From positions 1-64,000 of the forward strand of contig NZ_JACHOS010000012.1 in NCBI RefSeq assembly GCF_014199985.1: a DNA stretch of 64,000 nt. The letters are read 5' to 3'. The translations under genes were made by a program, and so were the position numbers. Below the pieces are notes generated by a model. The model was not told where the DNA came from. It saw nothing but the letters and a program-made list of their open reading frames with translations, and did no database searches. Source of the stretch: Methylorubrum rhodesianum (GTDB lineage: Bacteria > Pseudomonadota > Alphaproteobacteria > Rhizobiales > Beijerinckiaceae). This document shows, one piece after another, positions 16,677 to 24,714 of the stretch. The first letter of the stretch is position 1; every line of letters starts with the position of its first letter.

Positions 16677-17252
16677 TTAGCCCCGCCGCGCCGCCTCCGG
16701 GGAGCGCAGGTAGTCCTGCAGGTTCGTACGCTCGTAGGCTCGCTCGGCCACGAAGGCGAAGGTTCGCCGGAACTCCTCAGGCGCGACATAACCCCGAAGG
16801 CGCAGGACCTCGCGCTGCTGAGGCGGCTTGTCCGCGAGCGTCGATTCTTCCGCCGGGAAAAACTGTATGCTCGGCGTGGAGTAGATCCCGTATTTCTCCG
16901 CGAAGCCCTTTTCGGAAAGGGTCTGCCCGTCAAAATCGGTGACTTCGCGCGAACCGATGAAGTTCAACTGCAGGATATCGAAACGCTCGCGGATATACGT
17001 GCTCGTCGCCCGATCCGCGAAGTTCACGAGGTGGATCTGCTTGCAGTAGGGACAGCCCTTCAACTCCCAAAGGACGGCAAGACGTTTGCCGTGGTCCCGG
17101 GCCGCCCTCAGATCGTCCGACAGGTCGAGGAAGCTTTCGAGGAACCAGGGCTCCCGGTAGAGACCGTCATCGCCCTGGATCGCCTGGGCCATGGCTTTGG
17201 AAGGCAGGCCAAGCGCGAGGGCACCCGCAAGGAACCGGCGCCGGGTCGACAT
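16677..17252 (-). CDS. soxW: Periplasmic thioredoxin SoxW
   Basis: 191 residues. ATG 17252 is chosen because GGAGGGG lies just upstream and it begins a Tat-like signal (STRRRFLAGALALG). The domain is thioredoxin-like with the redox pair in ELKGCPYCKQIH and the cis-Pro in YSTPSIQFFP. SoxW keeps the SoxY Cys reduced, receiving electrons from a CcdA-type membrane protein (SoxV) in Paracoccus. No soxV is next to it here; CcdA-like proteins occur elsewhere in the window. The gene is divergent from soxS. Confidence 0.88.
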   Translation of the reverse strand: MSTRRRFLAGALALGLPSKAMAQAIQGDDGLYREPWFLESFLDLSDDLRAARDHGKRLAVLWELKGCPYCKQIHLVNFADRATSTYIRERFDILQLNFIGSREVTDFDGQTLSEKGFAEKYGIYSTPSIQFFPAEESTLADKPPQQREVLRLRGYVAPEEFRRTFAFVAERAYERTNLQDYLRSPEAARRG

Positions 17253-17485
17253 GACGTCCCCTCCAAATATTCTTGTTCGTGCATGTGTAGTGCGAATTTC
17301 CCGCATCTGGCAATCCGTTGCCCCTGATACCCGCTGCTGCTGTGGCTTTGAGAGGAGGCGAGGTGAAGGGGCGATTGAGTCCGCTGTTCCGGGGCCAATC
17401 ACAATCCCGGCGGCCACGTCGCTTCCACTCGAACACATTCGATTTTTGCTATATCAAAGTGATGGTCTTGAGCTTGGGAAGGTCG

Positions 17486-17851
17486 ATGCGGGAAACGAGG
17501 CGGGCAGTCATGGCGGGGGCTTGGGGGGGCGCCCTATGGCCTTGCTCCGTCGAGGCCGCCGAAATGGTCAAATTCGAGCGGCGCGGCTGCCCGTGGTGCA
17601 AGGTGTGGGACAAGGAGATCGGGCCGATCTATCCGAAGACGGATATCGGGAAGCGGGCGCCGTTGCGCCGTGTCGATCTCGACGCAGGCATCCCTCCCGG
17701 ACTCACGCTCAAGCGCCCGATCCTCTACACACCGACATTCGTCCTCATCGAAGGCGGCGCCGAGGTCGACCGGATCGAGGGCTATCCGGGCGAGGAGTTT
17801 TTCTGGGGGCGGGCCGAGCGGTTGCTGAAACAGCTACCGGCTTCCCCGTGA
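17486..17851 (+). CDS. soxS: Periplasmic thioredoxin-like SoxS
   Basis: 121 residues from ATG 17486, which has GGAAGG 3 bases upstream; an ATG at 17462 in the same frame is an alternative. A short signal (MAGAWGGALWPCSVEAAE) precedes the redox motif RRGCPWCKVWDKEIG and YTPTFVLIEGG. The C-terminal EGYPGEEFFWGRAERLL matches SoxS of sox clusters. SoxS reactivates the SoxYZ carrier. It is followed 30 bases later by soxR. Confidence 0.88.
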   Translation: MRETRRAVMAGAWGGALWPCSVEAAEMVKFERRGCPWCKVWDKEIGPIYPKTDIGKRAPLRRVDLDAGIPPGLTLKRPILYTPTFVLIEGGAEVDRIEGYPGEEFFWGRAERLLKQLPASP

Positions 17852-17881
17852 CGGGTTTTAGACGGCAAGGAAAAGGGTGAG

Positions 17882-18241
17882 ATGATGCCGTTGCAGCAAG
17901 CGCAGCCGGTGACGAGCGCCGAGGCCCCGGGCAGCCTCGACCTGGAACTGTTGCTGGCCAATGCACGTGATGCCAGCGAGCTGCTGAAGGCTCTCGGCCA
18001 CGAGGCGCGCCTTGTTATCCTTTGCCTGTTGGTCGAGGGCGAGCGCTCAGTCTCGGAACTGGAGCAACTGCTGAACCTGCGCCAGCCCGCCGTGTCCCAG
18101 CAGTTGGCGCGGTTGCGGGCCGACGATCTCGTCGAGGCCCGCCGCGACGGCAAGAACATCTACTATGCGCTGGCCCGGCCCGAGGTTCGCGAAATCATCG
18201 CTGCCTTGCACCGCGCCTTCTGCAACGGACGTACGCCGTAA
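17882..18241 (+). CDS. soxR: ArsR-family repressor SoxR
   Basis: 119 residues with the ArsR winged-helix pattern: ASELLKALGHEARLVILCLL, recognition helix LRQPAVSQQLARLRADDLV, wing ARRDGKNIYYAL. Two Cys are present, C48 in the second helix and C114 near the C-terminus, 66 residues apart. This is the arrangement of the persulfide sensors SqrR/BigR, in which a tetrasulfide bridge releases DNA. SoxR should repress the sox genes when sulfane sulfur is absent. The head-to-head soxS-R/soxW layout fits autoregulation. Confidence 0.92.
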   Translation: MMPLQQAQPVTSAEAPGSLDLELLLANARDASELLKALGHEARLVILCLLVEGERSVSELEQLLNLRQPAVSQQLARLRADDLVEARRDGKNIYYALARPEVREIIAALHRAFCNGRTP

Positions 18242-18254
18242 CCTTTGAAGCCCC

Positions 18255-19316
18255 TCACGTATGTCGGTCTACGAGAAAGTAGAGACCCGCTCGGGCTCCG
18301 ACGAGGATCGCGCCGAGGGCGAGCATCGAGCCGACCGACAGCGTCGAGAGACCGCTCAACCCCTGGCCGATGGTGCAGCCGAGGGCAGTGACGCCGCCCG
18401 TGCCCATTAGGAACGCGCCGAGAAGGTGGCGCTTCACCTCCCGGGCATCGTCGGGCGCTTCCCAATAGAATTCGCCCGCTTGGCGTGCCGACGCGAAAGA
18501 TCCGACCAGGACGCCGAAGACCGAGGCCACGCCGAAATCGATCTTCGTGCCGCTCGCGAGCATGGCGTAGAGCAACGTATCGCCGACAGGTCGAGCGAAG
18601 CTGAAGGAGCCGACCGCCTGGGTCTCGAACTCGTCGAAGCCCGCGCTTCCGTTGGCCCACCATCCGGCGACGATCACACATCCGATCACGATAGCGCCGA
18701 CCAGCAGCCGCTTCGTCTCCCGGAAGGCGCCGCTCGTGAGCGCCGCGATACAGAAGCCGACGCCTACCACGACGCTCACGACAATGCGGCCCGCCTGATC
18801 GAGCCGCAGGAGAGCGCCGAGGCGCTGGCTTCCGAGATCGACGCTTAACGGCTCAGTAATCGTCACGCGCATGAGCGCCGTCACGCCGCTGATTGCCATA
18901 TAGGCTGAGAGGCCGAGCACAAGCAGGACGAGGAGGGCTCGTAGGTCTCCCCCGCCGAGCCGAATGAGAGCCCCAAAGCTACAGGTCCCTACGAGCGCCA
19001 TCCCAAAGCCGAACATCGCCCCGCCGAGGATCATCGCGCCCCATTCCAAGCGCGGCCCCGTGTAGATCGACCGGGAGAGGTCGAGACCGGCAGCGGCTTC
19101 CAAAAGTTGGGTGCCGAGGATGGCGATGCCAATCGCCAGCAGCCAAGCACGCGCGCGGCGGGTGTCACGCGCGTAGACGGCATCCTCGATGGCGCCGAGC
19201 GTGCAGAAGCGACCCCGCCGTGCGACCGTGCCGAGCAGTGCTCCAAGGGCGAGGCCGAGCGCCGCCCGGAGAAGGTAAGCAGGCAGCGTGTCCAACATCA
19301 GCCTAGATTCGTTCAC
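18255..19316 (-). CDS. soxT: YeeE/YedE-type sulfur-compound transporter SoxT
   Basis: 353 residues with about nine predicted transmembrane helices. Cys-containing signature motifs of the YeeE/YedE (TsuA) family are present: RRGRFCTLGAIED, GTCSFGALIRLGGGD and ALGCTIGQGLSG. These line a thiosulfate-conducting pathway in TsuA. Convergent with soxR, which it nearly abuts, it fits SoxT of other alphaproteobacterial sox loci. The frame starts with GTG at 19316; ATG 19298 is an alternative. Role as thiosulfate importer or signal is not settled. Confidence 0.85.
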   Translation of the reverse strand: MNESRLMLDTLPAYLLRAALGLALGALLGTVARRGRFCTLGAIEDAVYARDTRRARAWLLAIGIAILGTQLLEAAAGLDLSRSIYTGPRLEWGAMILGGAMFGFGMALVGTCSFGALIRLGGGDLRALLVLLVLGLSAYMAISGVTALMRVTITEPLSVDLGSQRLGALLRLDQAGRIVVSVVVGVGFCIAALTSGAFRETKRLLVGAIVIGCVIVAGWWANGSAGFDEFETQAVGSFSFARPVGDTLLYAMLASGTKIDFGVASVFGVLVGSFASARQAGEFYWEAPDDAREVKRHLLGAFLMGTGGVTALGCTIGQGLSGLSTLSVGSMLALGAILVGARAGLYFLVDRHT

Positions 19317-19331
19317 CCTTGAAAGGCCTTG

Positions 19332-20054
19332 TCAAACGGCCGTGTGAGAATCGTAGCGTCTCGTGACGCACAGCGACGGAACAGTCTGCGTCAGGCTGGC
19401 GACAAGTTGGCTCCGTGCGCGGCTCACCCGGCTCTTGACGGTCCCTACCTGGCAGCCGAGGCGGGCTGCCGCCTCTTCGTAGGTGAAGCCTTCGGCCCCC
19501 ACGAGCAGCAGCGCCTGGCGTTGCGGGAGCGGCAGCGTCCCGATGAGGTTCATCACGGCCCCGAGCGCCACGACGTGGTCCTGGTCCGGTGCCGCCGTAA
19601 GCGTCGCGGCGTGCGCGCCCTCGGCGTCCTCGACCTCGCGCCTGGCCTTGCGCATCTCGGTGTAGAACTGGTTGCGCAGGATCGTGAAGCTCCAGGCCGT
19701 GAAGTTGGTGCCGGGCACGAACTTCTCCCGGTTGGCCCATGCCCGGACCATCATCTCCTGCACGAGGTCGTCGGCGCGGGCCGCATTCGCGCAGAGGGAC
19801 ATCGCGAACGTCCGAAGCATCGGCAGCGCCCGGAGGAGATCGTCGCGGAACGTGACCCCGAGACGCTCGCCGGATGCGACCAGCGACGCCTCGAACCGCT
19901 CGACGAGGAGCGAGAGCCTCTCCGGGATGGCCGCGTGCTCGGCAACCGAGAAGTAATCCCGCAACGGACCCGTAAGATGGGCAGCGATGCCCGCCTTGGA
20001 GCAATCGCCGCTGGGCAAAGCCGTTGGATCGGCGGCATGCGGGGTGTCGGTCAC
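19332..20054 (-). CDS. ECF-type RNA polymerase sigma factor
   Basis: 240 residues if started at GTG 20054, which has AAAGG upstream. The open frame runs on but would overlap the rhodanese gene. Region 2 is recognisable (ARADDLVQEMMVRAWANREKF, then FTAWSFTILRNQFYTEMRK), as is region 4 (TLPLPQRQALLLVGAEGFTYEEAAARLGCQVGTVKSRVSRAR). About 75 residues precede region 2, longer than the usual ECF. No anti-sigma gene is next to it. The target genes cannot be read from the sequence; neighbours suggest sulfur or oxidative stress control. Confidence 0.82.
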   Translation of the reverse strand: MTDTPHAADPTALPSGDCSKAGIAAHLTGPLRDYFSVAEHAAIPERLSLLVERFEASLVASGERLGVTFRDDLLRALPMLRTFAMSLCANAARADDLVQEMMVRAWANREKFVPGTNFTAWSFTILRNQFYTEMRKARREVEDAEGAHAATLTAAPDQDHVVALGAVMNLIGTLPLPQRQALLLVGAEGFTYEEAAARLGCQVGTVKSRVSRARSQLVASLTQTVPSLCVTRRYDSHTAV

Positions 20055-20148
20055 GGTCGGATGCCTTTTCGAGTGAGGGTAAGGTGCGACGACCGCACGA
20101 TGCATTCGTTGTGATGCGGAACCCCGAGCTTGACCGCCCGAACGGTCC

Positions 20149-20535
20149 TCAGGCGGGGTCGACCGAGGCCCCCGCCTTGACCAGTGCCGGAAAGCCCCCG
20201 GCAACGTGGGCGACCGGTCCGAGGCCCATGTCGTTGAGCACCTTGGCGGCCAGGGCCGACCGGTTGCCGGAGGCGCAGTAGAGTACCAGGCGCCTACCGC
20301 CGCCGAGCTCGGCCTTGTGGGTCGGGCTCTCCGGGTCGGCCTGGAACTCCAGGAAGCCGCGGGGCACATGGACCGCGCCGGCGATCCTGCCGGTCTTGGC
20401 CAATTCCTCGCCTTCGCGCACGTCGACGAGCATCGTGTCGGGCTGGCCGAGGCGTGCGAGCGCCTCCTCGGCCGACAGGGTCTCAACCTCGCGGTTGGCT
20501 TCCGCCACCAAATCCTTCGCGCTTCTCATGGTCAT
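20149..20535 (-). CDS. Single-domain rhodanese-like sulfurtransferase
   Basis: 128 residues from ATG 20535 with GGAGGAAG just upstream. One rhodanese domain: DTMLVDVREGEELAKTGRIAGAVHVPRGFLEF, then the active loop LYCASGNRSALAAKVL with the persulfide-carrying Cys, and HVAGGFPALVKAG at the end. It lies 11 bases after the Blh-type dioxygenase gene, a common pairing: the dioxygenase oxidises glutathione persulfide to sulfite, and the rhodanese moves sulfane sulfur between thiols. Cytoplasmic, no signal peptide. Confidence 0.9.
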   Translation of the reverse strand: MTMRSAKDLVAEANREVETLSAEEALARLGQPDTMLVDVREGEELAKTGRIAGAVHVPRGFLEFQADPESPTHKAELGGGRRLVLYCASGNRSALAAKVLNDMGLGPVAHVAGGFPALVKAGASVDPA

Positions 20536-20546
20536 GGCTTCCTCCG

Positions 20547-21458
20547 TCACTCGCCCCAGGCCGCGCCGTCGAGGGCGTCCAGCGGGATCTTCAGGTAACG
20601 CTTGCCGTTCGCCTCGGGCTCGGGCAGGCGGCCGCCTCGGATGTTCACCTGCAGGGAATGCAGGATGAGCTTGGGCATCGGCAGTTCGCGGTCGCGTGCC
20701 TCGCGCATGCGGACGAACGCCTCCTCGGTCGGGGCCTCGACGAGGTGCGGGTTCTCGGCCCGCTGCCGGGCGACCGTGCTCTCCCAGGCCGCCTCGCGCC
20801 CGCCCGGGCGGTAATCGTGCCCAGTGAACAGCCGTGTCTCGTCCGGCAGGGCCATGATGCGCTGGATGCTGCGCCAGAGCGCGTGCGCGCTGCCGCCTGG
20901 GAAGTCGGCCCGCGCCGAGCCGCTGTCGGGCATGAACAGCGTGTCGTGGATGAAGGCGGCGTCGCCGATCCGGTAGGCGATGGAGGCCATGGTGTGGCCG
21001 GGCGTGAACATCACCTCGACGTCGAGGTCGCCGATCCGGAAGCGCTCGCCGTCGGCGAAGAGCCGCGACCACTGCGAACCGTCCGTCCGGAACGTGTCGG
21101 GCAGGTTGTAGAGCCCCTTCCAAAGCCGCTGCACGTCGACGACCTTCTCGCCGATGGCGGTCGGGACGCCGGTCTTGTCGTGCAGGTAGCCGGCCGCCGA
21201 AAAGTGGTCGGCGTGCGGATGGGTGTCGAGGATCCACTCCAGCTCGTAGCCCTCGCGCTCGATGTGGGCGAGCAGGGCATCGGCGGAGCGGGTCGCGGTC
21301 GCGCCGGACTTCGGATCGAAGTCGAGCACCGGGTCGATGATGGCGCAGCGCTTCGTCCCGGGATCGGCGACGACGTACTGGATGCTGCCGGTCGGCTCGT
21401 CATGGAAGCCGGTCACGATGGGACGCCCGCGCAGGGCTGCGATGGTCTGGTCCGACAT
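20547..21458 (-). CDS. blh: Blh/ETHE1-like persulfide dioxygenase
   Basis: 303 residues of the MBL fold with the THPHADHFSAAGYL metal motif, VMFTPGHTMASIAYRIGD, and IHDTLFMPDSGSARADFPGG, the stretch that carries the iron-binding Asp in persulfide dioxygenases. FTGHDYRPGGREAAWESTV is the hallmark of the Blh/BLH-II subgroup. Blh of the BigR operon handles hydrogen-sulfide-derived persulfide, giving sulfite. Here it sits with two YeeE/YedE genes, TauE and rhodanese, the arrangement of the BigR regulon of Agrobacterium and Xylella. Confidence 0.88.
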   Translation of the reverse strand: MSDQTIAALRGRPIVTGFHDEPTGSIQYVVADPGTKRCAIIDPVLDFDPKSGATATRSADALLAHIEREGYELEWILDTHPHADHFSAAGYLHDKTGVPTAIGEKVVDVQRLWKGLYNLPDTFRTDGSQWSRLFADGERFRIGDLDVEVMFTPGHTMASIAYRIGDAAFIHDTLFMPDSGSARADFPGGSAHALWRSIQRIMALPDETRLFTGHDYRPGGREAAWESTVARQRAENPHLVEAPTEEAFVRMREARDRELPMPKLILHSLQVNIRGGRLPEPEANGKRYLKIPLDALDGAAWGE

Positions 21459-21479
21459 GAAACGCCTCCTTTTTCGGGT

Positions 21480-22289
21480 TCAGGTGTTGGCGCCGAGGAG
21501 CGGCAGGGCTCCGCGGGCGACGACGTACAGGCCGACCAGGATGACGAGGCCGGCGAAGGTGACGGTCAGGGCTCGCTTGCGCCCGGCGAGCCTCTGGCCG
21601 AGGCGCGTGCCGGCGAGGCCGCCGAGCACGCCTCCCAGGATGAACAGGCCGGCCAACGGCCAGTCGATCAGGCCGGAGGCGGCGTAGCTCGCGGCGGTCG
21701 CCGCCCCGAAGGCGCTGACCGCGACCAGCGAGGTGCCGATGGCCATCGGCAGCGGCATCGACGTCGCCAGCATCAGGCCCGGCACGATGAGGAATCCCCC
21801 GCCGATGCCGAAGAAGCCGGAGAACAGGCCGACCGCGAACCCGATGCCGAGCAGCCAGGGCAGGAGTACCGGGGCGTTGGCCTTCGTCAGGCGCACCTCG
21901 GGGTCGCCGTCACCGCGCCGCTTGCGCAGCATCAGGCCCCCGACCACGAGCATCACGACACCGAACAGGGCCAGGAGGCTCTGCCCGTCGACCGCCTTCG
22001 CAGCGACCGAGCCGGCCAGCGCGCCGAGGACGCCGGCGACCGAGAATGCCGCCGCGCAGCGCCACTTCACGTTCCCCGCCCGCCATTGCGGGACGAGGTT
22101 GCCGGCCGCGCTGACCGACACCGCCAGGGCGCTGGTGCCGATCGCCACGTGTGGCGAGGACACGCCGACGACGTAGGTCAGGAGCGGGACCGCCAGGATC
22201 GAGCCGCCCCCGCCGACGAGACCGAGGATCAGGCCGACGACCCCGCCCGAGCCGGCCGCGAGGCCGGATGTCAGCAGGCCGGGCGTCAT
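21480..22289 (-). CDS. TauE/SafE-family sulfite exporter
   Basis: 269 residues from ATG 22289, which overlaps the stop of the preceding gene (ATGA), so translation is coupled. About eight transmembrane helices with the two pseudo-symmetrical glycine motifs of the family (GLILGLVGGGGSILAVPLL and GLFSGFFGIGGGFLIVPGL). Family members export sulfite or related sulfonates. In this cassette it would remove sulfite formed by the Blh-type dioxygenase. Substrate is inferred from context. Confidence 0.88.
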   Translation of the reverse strand: MTPGLLTSGLAAGSGGVVGLILGLVGGGGSILAVPLLTYVVGVSSPHVAIGTSALAVSVSAAGNLVPQWRAGNVKWRCAAAFSVAGVLGALAGSVAAKAVDGQSLLALFGVVMLVVGGLMLRKRRGDGDPEVRLTKANAPVLLPWLLGIGFAVGLFSGFFGIGGGFLIVPGLMLATSMPLPMAIGTSLVAVSAFGAATAASYAASGLIDWPLAGLFILGGVLGGLAGTRLGQRLAGRKRALTVTFAGLVILVGLYVVARGALPLLGANT

Positions 22290-22732
22290 GCGTCGGCTCC
22301 CTGGACCGCCGGCTTCGGGGCTGCCGCCGGAAGAAGGTGAAACGCCAGCATCCCGACGACCATGGCGACGACGAAGGTCACAGCTTGCGCCGGTGCGACC
22401 GTCAGCAGGGTGAGGGCGGGCCCCGGGCACAGGCCGGCGAGGCCCCAGCCGAGACCGAACACCGCGGCGCCGGCGATCAGGCGCGGGTCGAGGTCGCGCC
22501 GGGTCGGGATCTCAAGCCGGGAGGCGAGCAACGGCCGCCCACGGCGCCGCGCCACGAAATAGCCCGTCGCCGAGACCGCGACGGCGCCAGCCATCACGAA
22601 GGCGAGGCTCGGGTCCCAGCGCCCGGTCACGTCGAGGAAGGCGAGAACCTTGGCCGGATCAGCCATGCCGGAGACGAGGAGGCCGAGGCCGAACAGGAGA
22701 CCGACGGCGAAGGCGGAGGCGGTCTTGGCCAT
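22286..22732 (-). CDS. YeeE/YedE half-transporter (DUF6691-like)
   Basis: 148 residues, four predicted helices: FAVGLLFGLGLLVSGMADPAKVLAFLD at the start and GLGWGLAGLCPGPALTLLT near the end. This is the shorter partner of split YeeE/YedE pairs, where the Cys in GLCPGPAL corresponds to one thiosulfate-path Cys. The other half is encoded 3 bases upstream. Together they equal one full-length transporter, possibly importing sulfide/thiosulfate-type compounds. Confidence 0.85.
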   Translation of the reverse strand: MAKTASAFAVGLLFGLGLLVSGMADPAKVLAFLDVTGRWDPSLAFVMAGAVAVSATGYFVARRRGRPLLASRLEIPTRRDLDPRLIAGAAVFGLGWGLAGLCPGPALTLLTVAPAQAVTFVVAMVVGMLAFHLLPAAAPKPAVQGADA

Positions 22733-22735
22733 GGC

Positions 22736-23161
22736 TCAGGCTCCGACGAGATGGCGCACGACGAGGACGGTCAGGATGGCGACGGCCATGAAGGTGCCGG
22801 TGGCGACCACGGAGCGGGGCGAGCCACGGCCGATGCCGCAGACACCGTGGCCGCTCGTGCAGCCGGCACCGAGGCGCGATCCGAACCCGACCAGCAGACC
22901 GGCGACCACGAGCAGCGGGAACGAGGCATCCACCGTCAGCGGCGGCAGGCTGCCACCCAGGCCGGCGTAGGCGAACGGCGCCAGGACGAGTCCTGCCACG
23001 AAGGCGGCGCGCCAGCCCGTCTCGCGAGATGGCGGGGTTAGGAGGCCGCCGAGAATGCCGCTGATGCCGGCGATCCGTCCGTTGAGGAGCAGGAACAGGG
23101 CCGCGGAGGTGCCGATCAAGGCACCGCCGGCGAGGGCGCTGACAGGCGTGAAGCCGTCCAT
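22736..23161 (-). CDS. YeeE/YedE half-transporter
   Basis: 141 residues from ATG 23161 (GGGAG upstream). Helices carry LLLNGRIAGISGILGGLL and GFGSRLGAGCTSGHGVCGIGRGSPRS. This second stretch, with two Cys, is the signature of the large half of split YeeE/YedE pairs. It is the first gene of the leftward cassette yeeE-yeeE-tauE-blh-rhodanese. An AT-rich operator-like element lies 80-110 bases upstream. The open frame extends to 23263, but that part crosses the operator. Confidence 0.85.
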   Translation of the reverse strand: MDGFTPVSALAGGALIGTSAALFLLLNGRIAGISGILGGLLTPPSRETGWRAAFVAGLVLAPFAYAGLGGSLPPLTVDASFPLLVVAGLLVGFGSRLGAGCTSGHGVCGIGRGSPRSVVATGTFMAVAILTVLVVRHLVGA

Positions 23162-23237
23162 GGTGGTCGCTCCCAAACGGTGGTCCGGGGGATGCCCGGC
23201 GGGGCGCAAGGGACGTCCTCCCCTGCCAAACCAGAAC

Positions 23238-23268
23238 ATTAGATAACTCTTATTTAGCATCATCTAAT
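23238..23268. promoter_or_regulatory. Putative BigR-type operator before yeeE cassette
   Basis: ATTAGAT (23238-23244) and ATCTAAT (23262-23268) are inverted arms. Inside lies TTATTTAG (23250-23257), which pairs with CTAAT. The half-sites TTATTTAG and CTAAT with the same spacing recur at 29570-29588 in front of the BigR-like repressor gene. BigR is known to bind AT-rich palindromes before its own operon. Confidence 0.55.
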
Positions 23269-23414
23269 GGAATGGCAAGCGTGAAACCGACGGCCTGGAT
23301 TGGGACGCGCAGAGGGGGTGCGGTGGCGCACGGGCGCCTTCGCCTTTGGGCGGACGCCATCGTTGGCGTGGCATCGATGCCGACGGGAGGCTCGCCGTCT
23401 CCCGTTCGACCAAC

Positions 23415-23876
23415 TCAGGGATGGATGTAGGCGAACCCCATGCCCTGCAGCCGCGCCAGTTCGGCGACACCGCTCGGCACCACTTCGTCCTCGGTGACGC
23501 CGTAGAGCGTGTTGCGGTCGATCTTCCGCTCGCGCAGGGTATGGCCGCAGACGAGGAACCGAACGCCCATCCCCTTGAGGGCATCGATACGGGCGGCGAG
23601 CTCCCTGTCGCTCGCGGCCGACTGGAAGAGCCCGACCCCGTCGCCGTGGCTCACCACGCGGATCTCAACGTGGGTCTTGCCCACGGTCTCGACGTGGTTG
23701 CGCAGATTGCCGAGCAGGCGCTTGAAGTAGGCGGCTCCGTCGGGGCCGCCGTCGTTGTGGTAGACCACCTTCTGGTCGGCGTAGTACCCGGCCGGCGCTT
23801 CCGGGCCGGCATGGGCGGCCCCTACGCCCAGGGTCGCAAGCACGACCGCGATCATCAGGCTCCTAAAGACCGTCAT
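23415..23876 (-). CDS. Exported DsrE/F-like protein
   Basis: 153 residues from ATG 23876; a signal peptide (MTVFRSLMIAVVLATLGVGAAHA) leads. The DsrE-like fold follows: KVVYHNDGGPDGAAYFKRLLGNLRNHV, VEIRVVSHGDGVGLF, and the Cys strand VRFLVCGHTLRERKI. It differs clearly from the DsrE-like protein at 9068-9529. The start lies inside the 3' end of the L,D-transpeptidase gene (14-base overlap), so the two are coupled. Probably a periplasmic sulfur carrier or sensor. Confidence 0.78.
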   Translation of the reverse strand: MTVFRSLMIAVVLATLGVGAAHAGPEAPAGYYADQKVVYHNDGGPDGAAYFKRLLGNLRNHVETVGKTHVEIRVVSHGDGVGLFQSAASDRELAARIDALKGMGVRFLVCGHTLRERKIDRNTLYGVTEDEVVPSGVAELARLQGMGFAYIHP

Positions 23877-24714
23877 CGTCCGCCTCCCCGTCATAGGCCG
23901 GAGGCTCGGGTGCTTCCGACGCGCTGCGCGATAGGTTGTCGAGCCCCGCATGATCGAGGCCGTCGTCCGGCTTCGGTCCGGAGGATGCGCCGTTCCCGAG
24001 GCTGCCCGTCGTCTCCGGCGCTTTTGGCCGTGCGGCGTGGACGGTGCCTCGGGACCCGAGCACCACCACCTTCGTGCCGGTGGGGACGCGCCGGTGCAGG
24101 TCGATCACGTCCTGGTTCAGCATGCGGATGCATCCCGAGGACACCGCCTCGCCGATGCTCGATGGTTCCGTCGTGCCGTGGATACGGTACAGCGTGTCCT
24201 TGCCGTCCTTGAACAGGTAGAGCGCCCTGGCGCCGAGCGGGTTCCTGTCGCCGCCCGGCATGCCGCCGGCCCAGCGCCCGTTCCGCTCCGGATCACGCCG
24301 GAGCATGTCGGGCGTCGGCGTCCAGCGCGGCCAGGACGCCTTGCGCGCCACGGTCGCCTCGCCGGTGAACTCGAATCCGGCCTTGCCCACCCCGACCGCG
24401 TAGCGCATCGCCTTGCCGCCCTCCATGACGAGGAAGAGGAAGCGTTTGTATGGATCGACGACGAGGGTGCCGGGCAGCTCCTTTGACGGGTAGTCGACCA
24501 ACTGGCGGACGTTGCGAGCCTTGAGGTCGCGCGGGTCGACCGCCTCGACCGGGAAGGGTTCGTCCGTGACGGCGGCGTACCGGCGCAAGACCTCCGGGGT
24601 GATCTGCGGCCGGGCTTCCGCGACGGGGGCCGGAGCCCCCTGCGAGGTCGAGCAGGCGCCGAGCGCCGAGGCGAGCGCGATCAACGTCGTAAGGCGGAGG
24701 GGCCGCGGCATCAC
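23863..24714 (-). CDS. L,D-transpeptidase (YkuD) lipoprotein
   Basis: 283 residues. Lipobox LGAC after a short signal, so membrane-anchored. The YkuD domain spans about residues 80-210: GTLVVDPYKRFLFLVMEGG, RYAVGVGKAGFEFTGEATV, and the catalytic motif HGTTEPSSIGEAVSSGCIRM with the nucleophilic Cys. The family makes 3-3 peptidoglycan crosslinks or attaches proteins to the wall. A disordered tail follows. The gene begins inside the stop of the DsbA-like gene (4-base overlap), suggesting that its Cys is kept reduced by the neighbouring Dsb proteins. Confidence 0.88.
   Translation of the reverse strand: MMPRPLRLTTLIALASALGACSTSQGAPAPVAEARPQITPEVLRRYAAVTDEPFPVEAVDPRDLKARNVRQLVDYPSKELPGTLVVDPYKRFLFLVMEGGKAMRYAVGVGKAGFEFTGEATVARKASWPRWTPTPDMLRRDPERNGRWAGGMPGGDRNPLGARALYLFKDGKDTLYRIHGTTEPSSIGEAVSSGCIRMLNQDVIDLHRRVPTGTKVVVLGSRGTVHAARPKAPETTGSLGNGASSGPKPDDGLDHAGLDNLSRSASEAPEPPAYDGEADDDGL

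Noticed and set aside
19332..20486. 384-residue version of the ECF sigma factor
   Set aside because: The first 140 residues overlap the rhodanese gene in another frame and are Arg/Ser/Pro-rich; a start near 20054 is better.
20454..22340. 628-codon plus-strand open frame opposite the sulfide cassette
   Set aside because: Spans several recognised minus-strand genes and lacks any protein family pattern.
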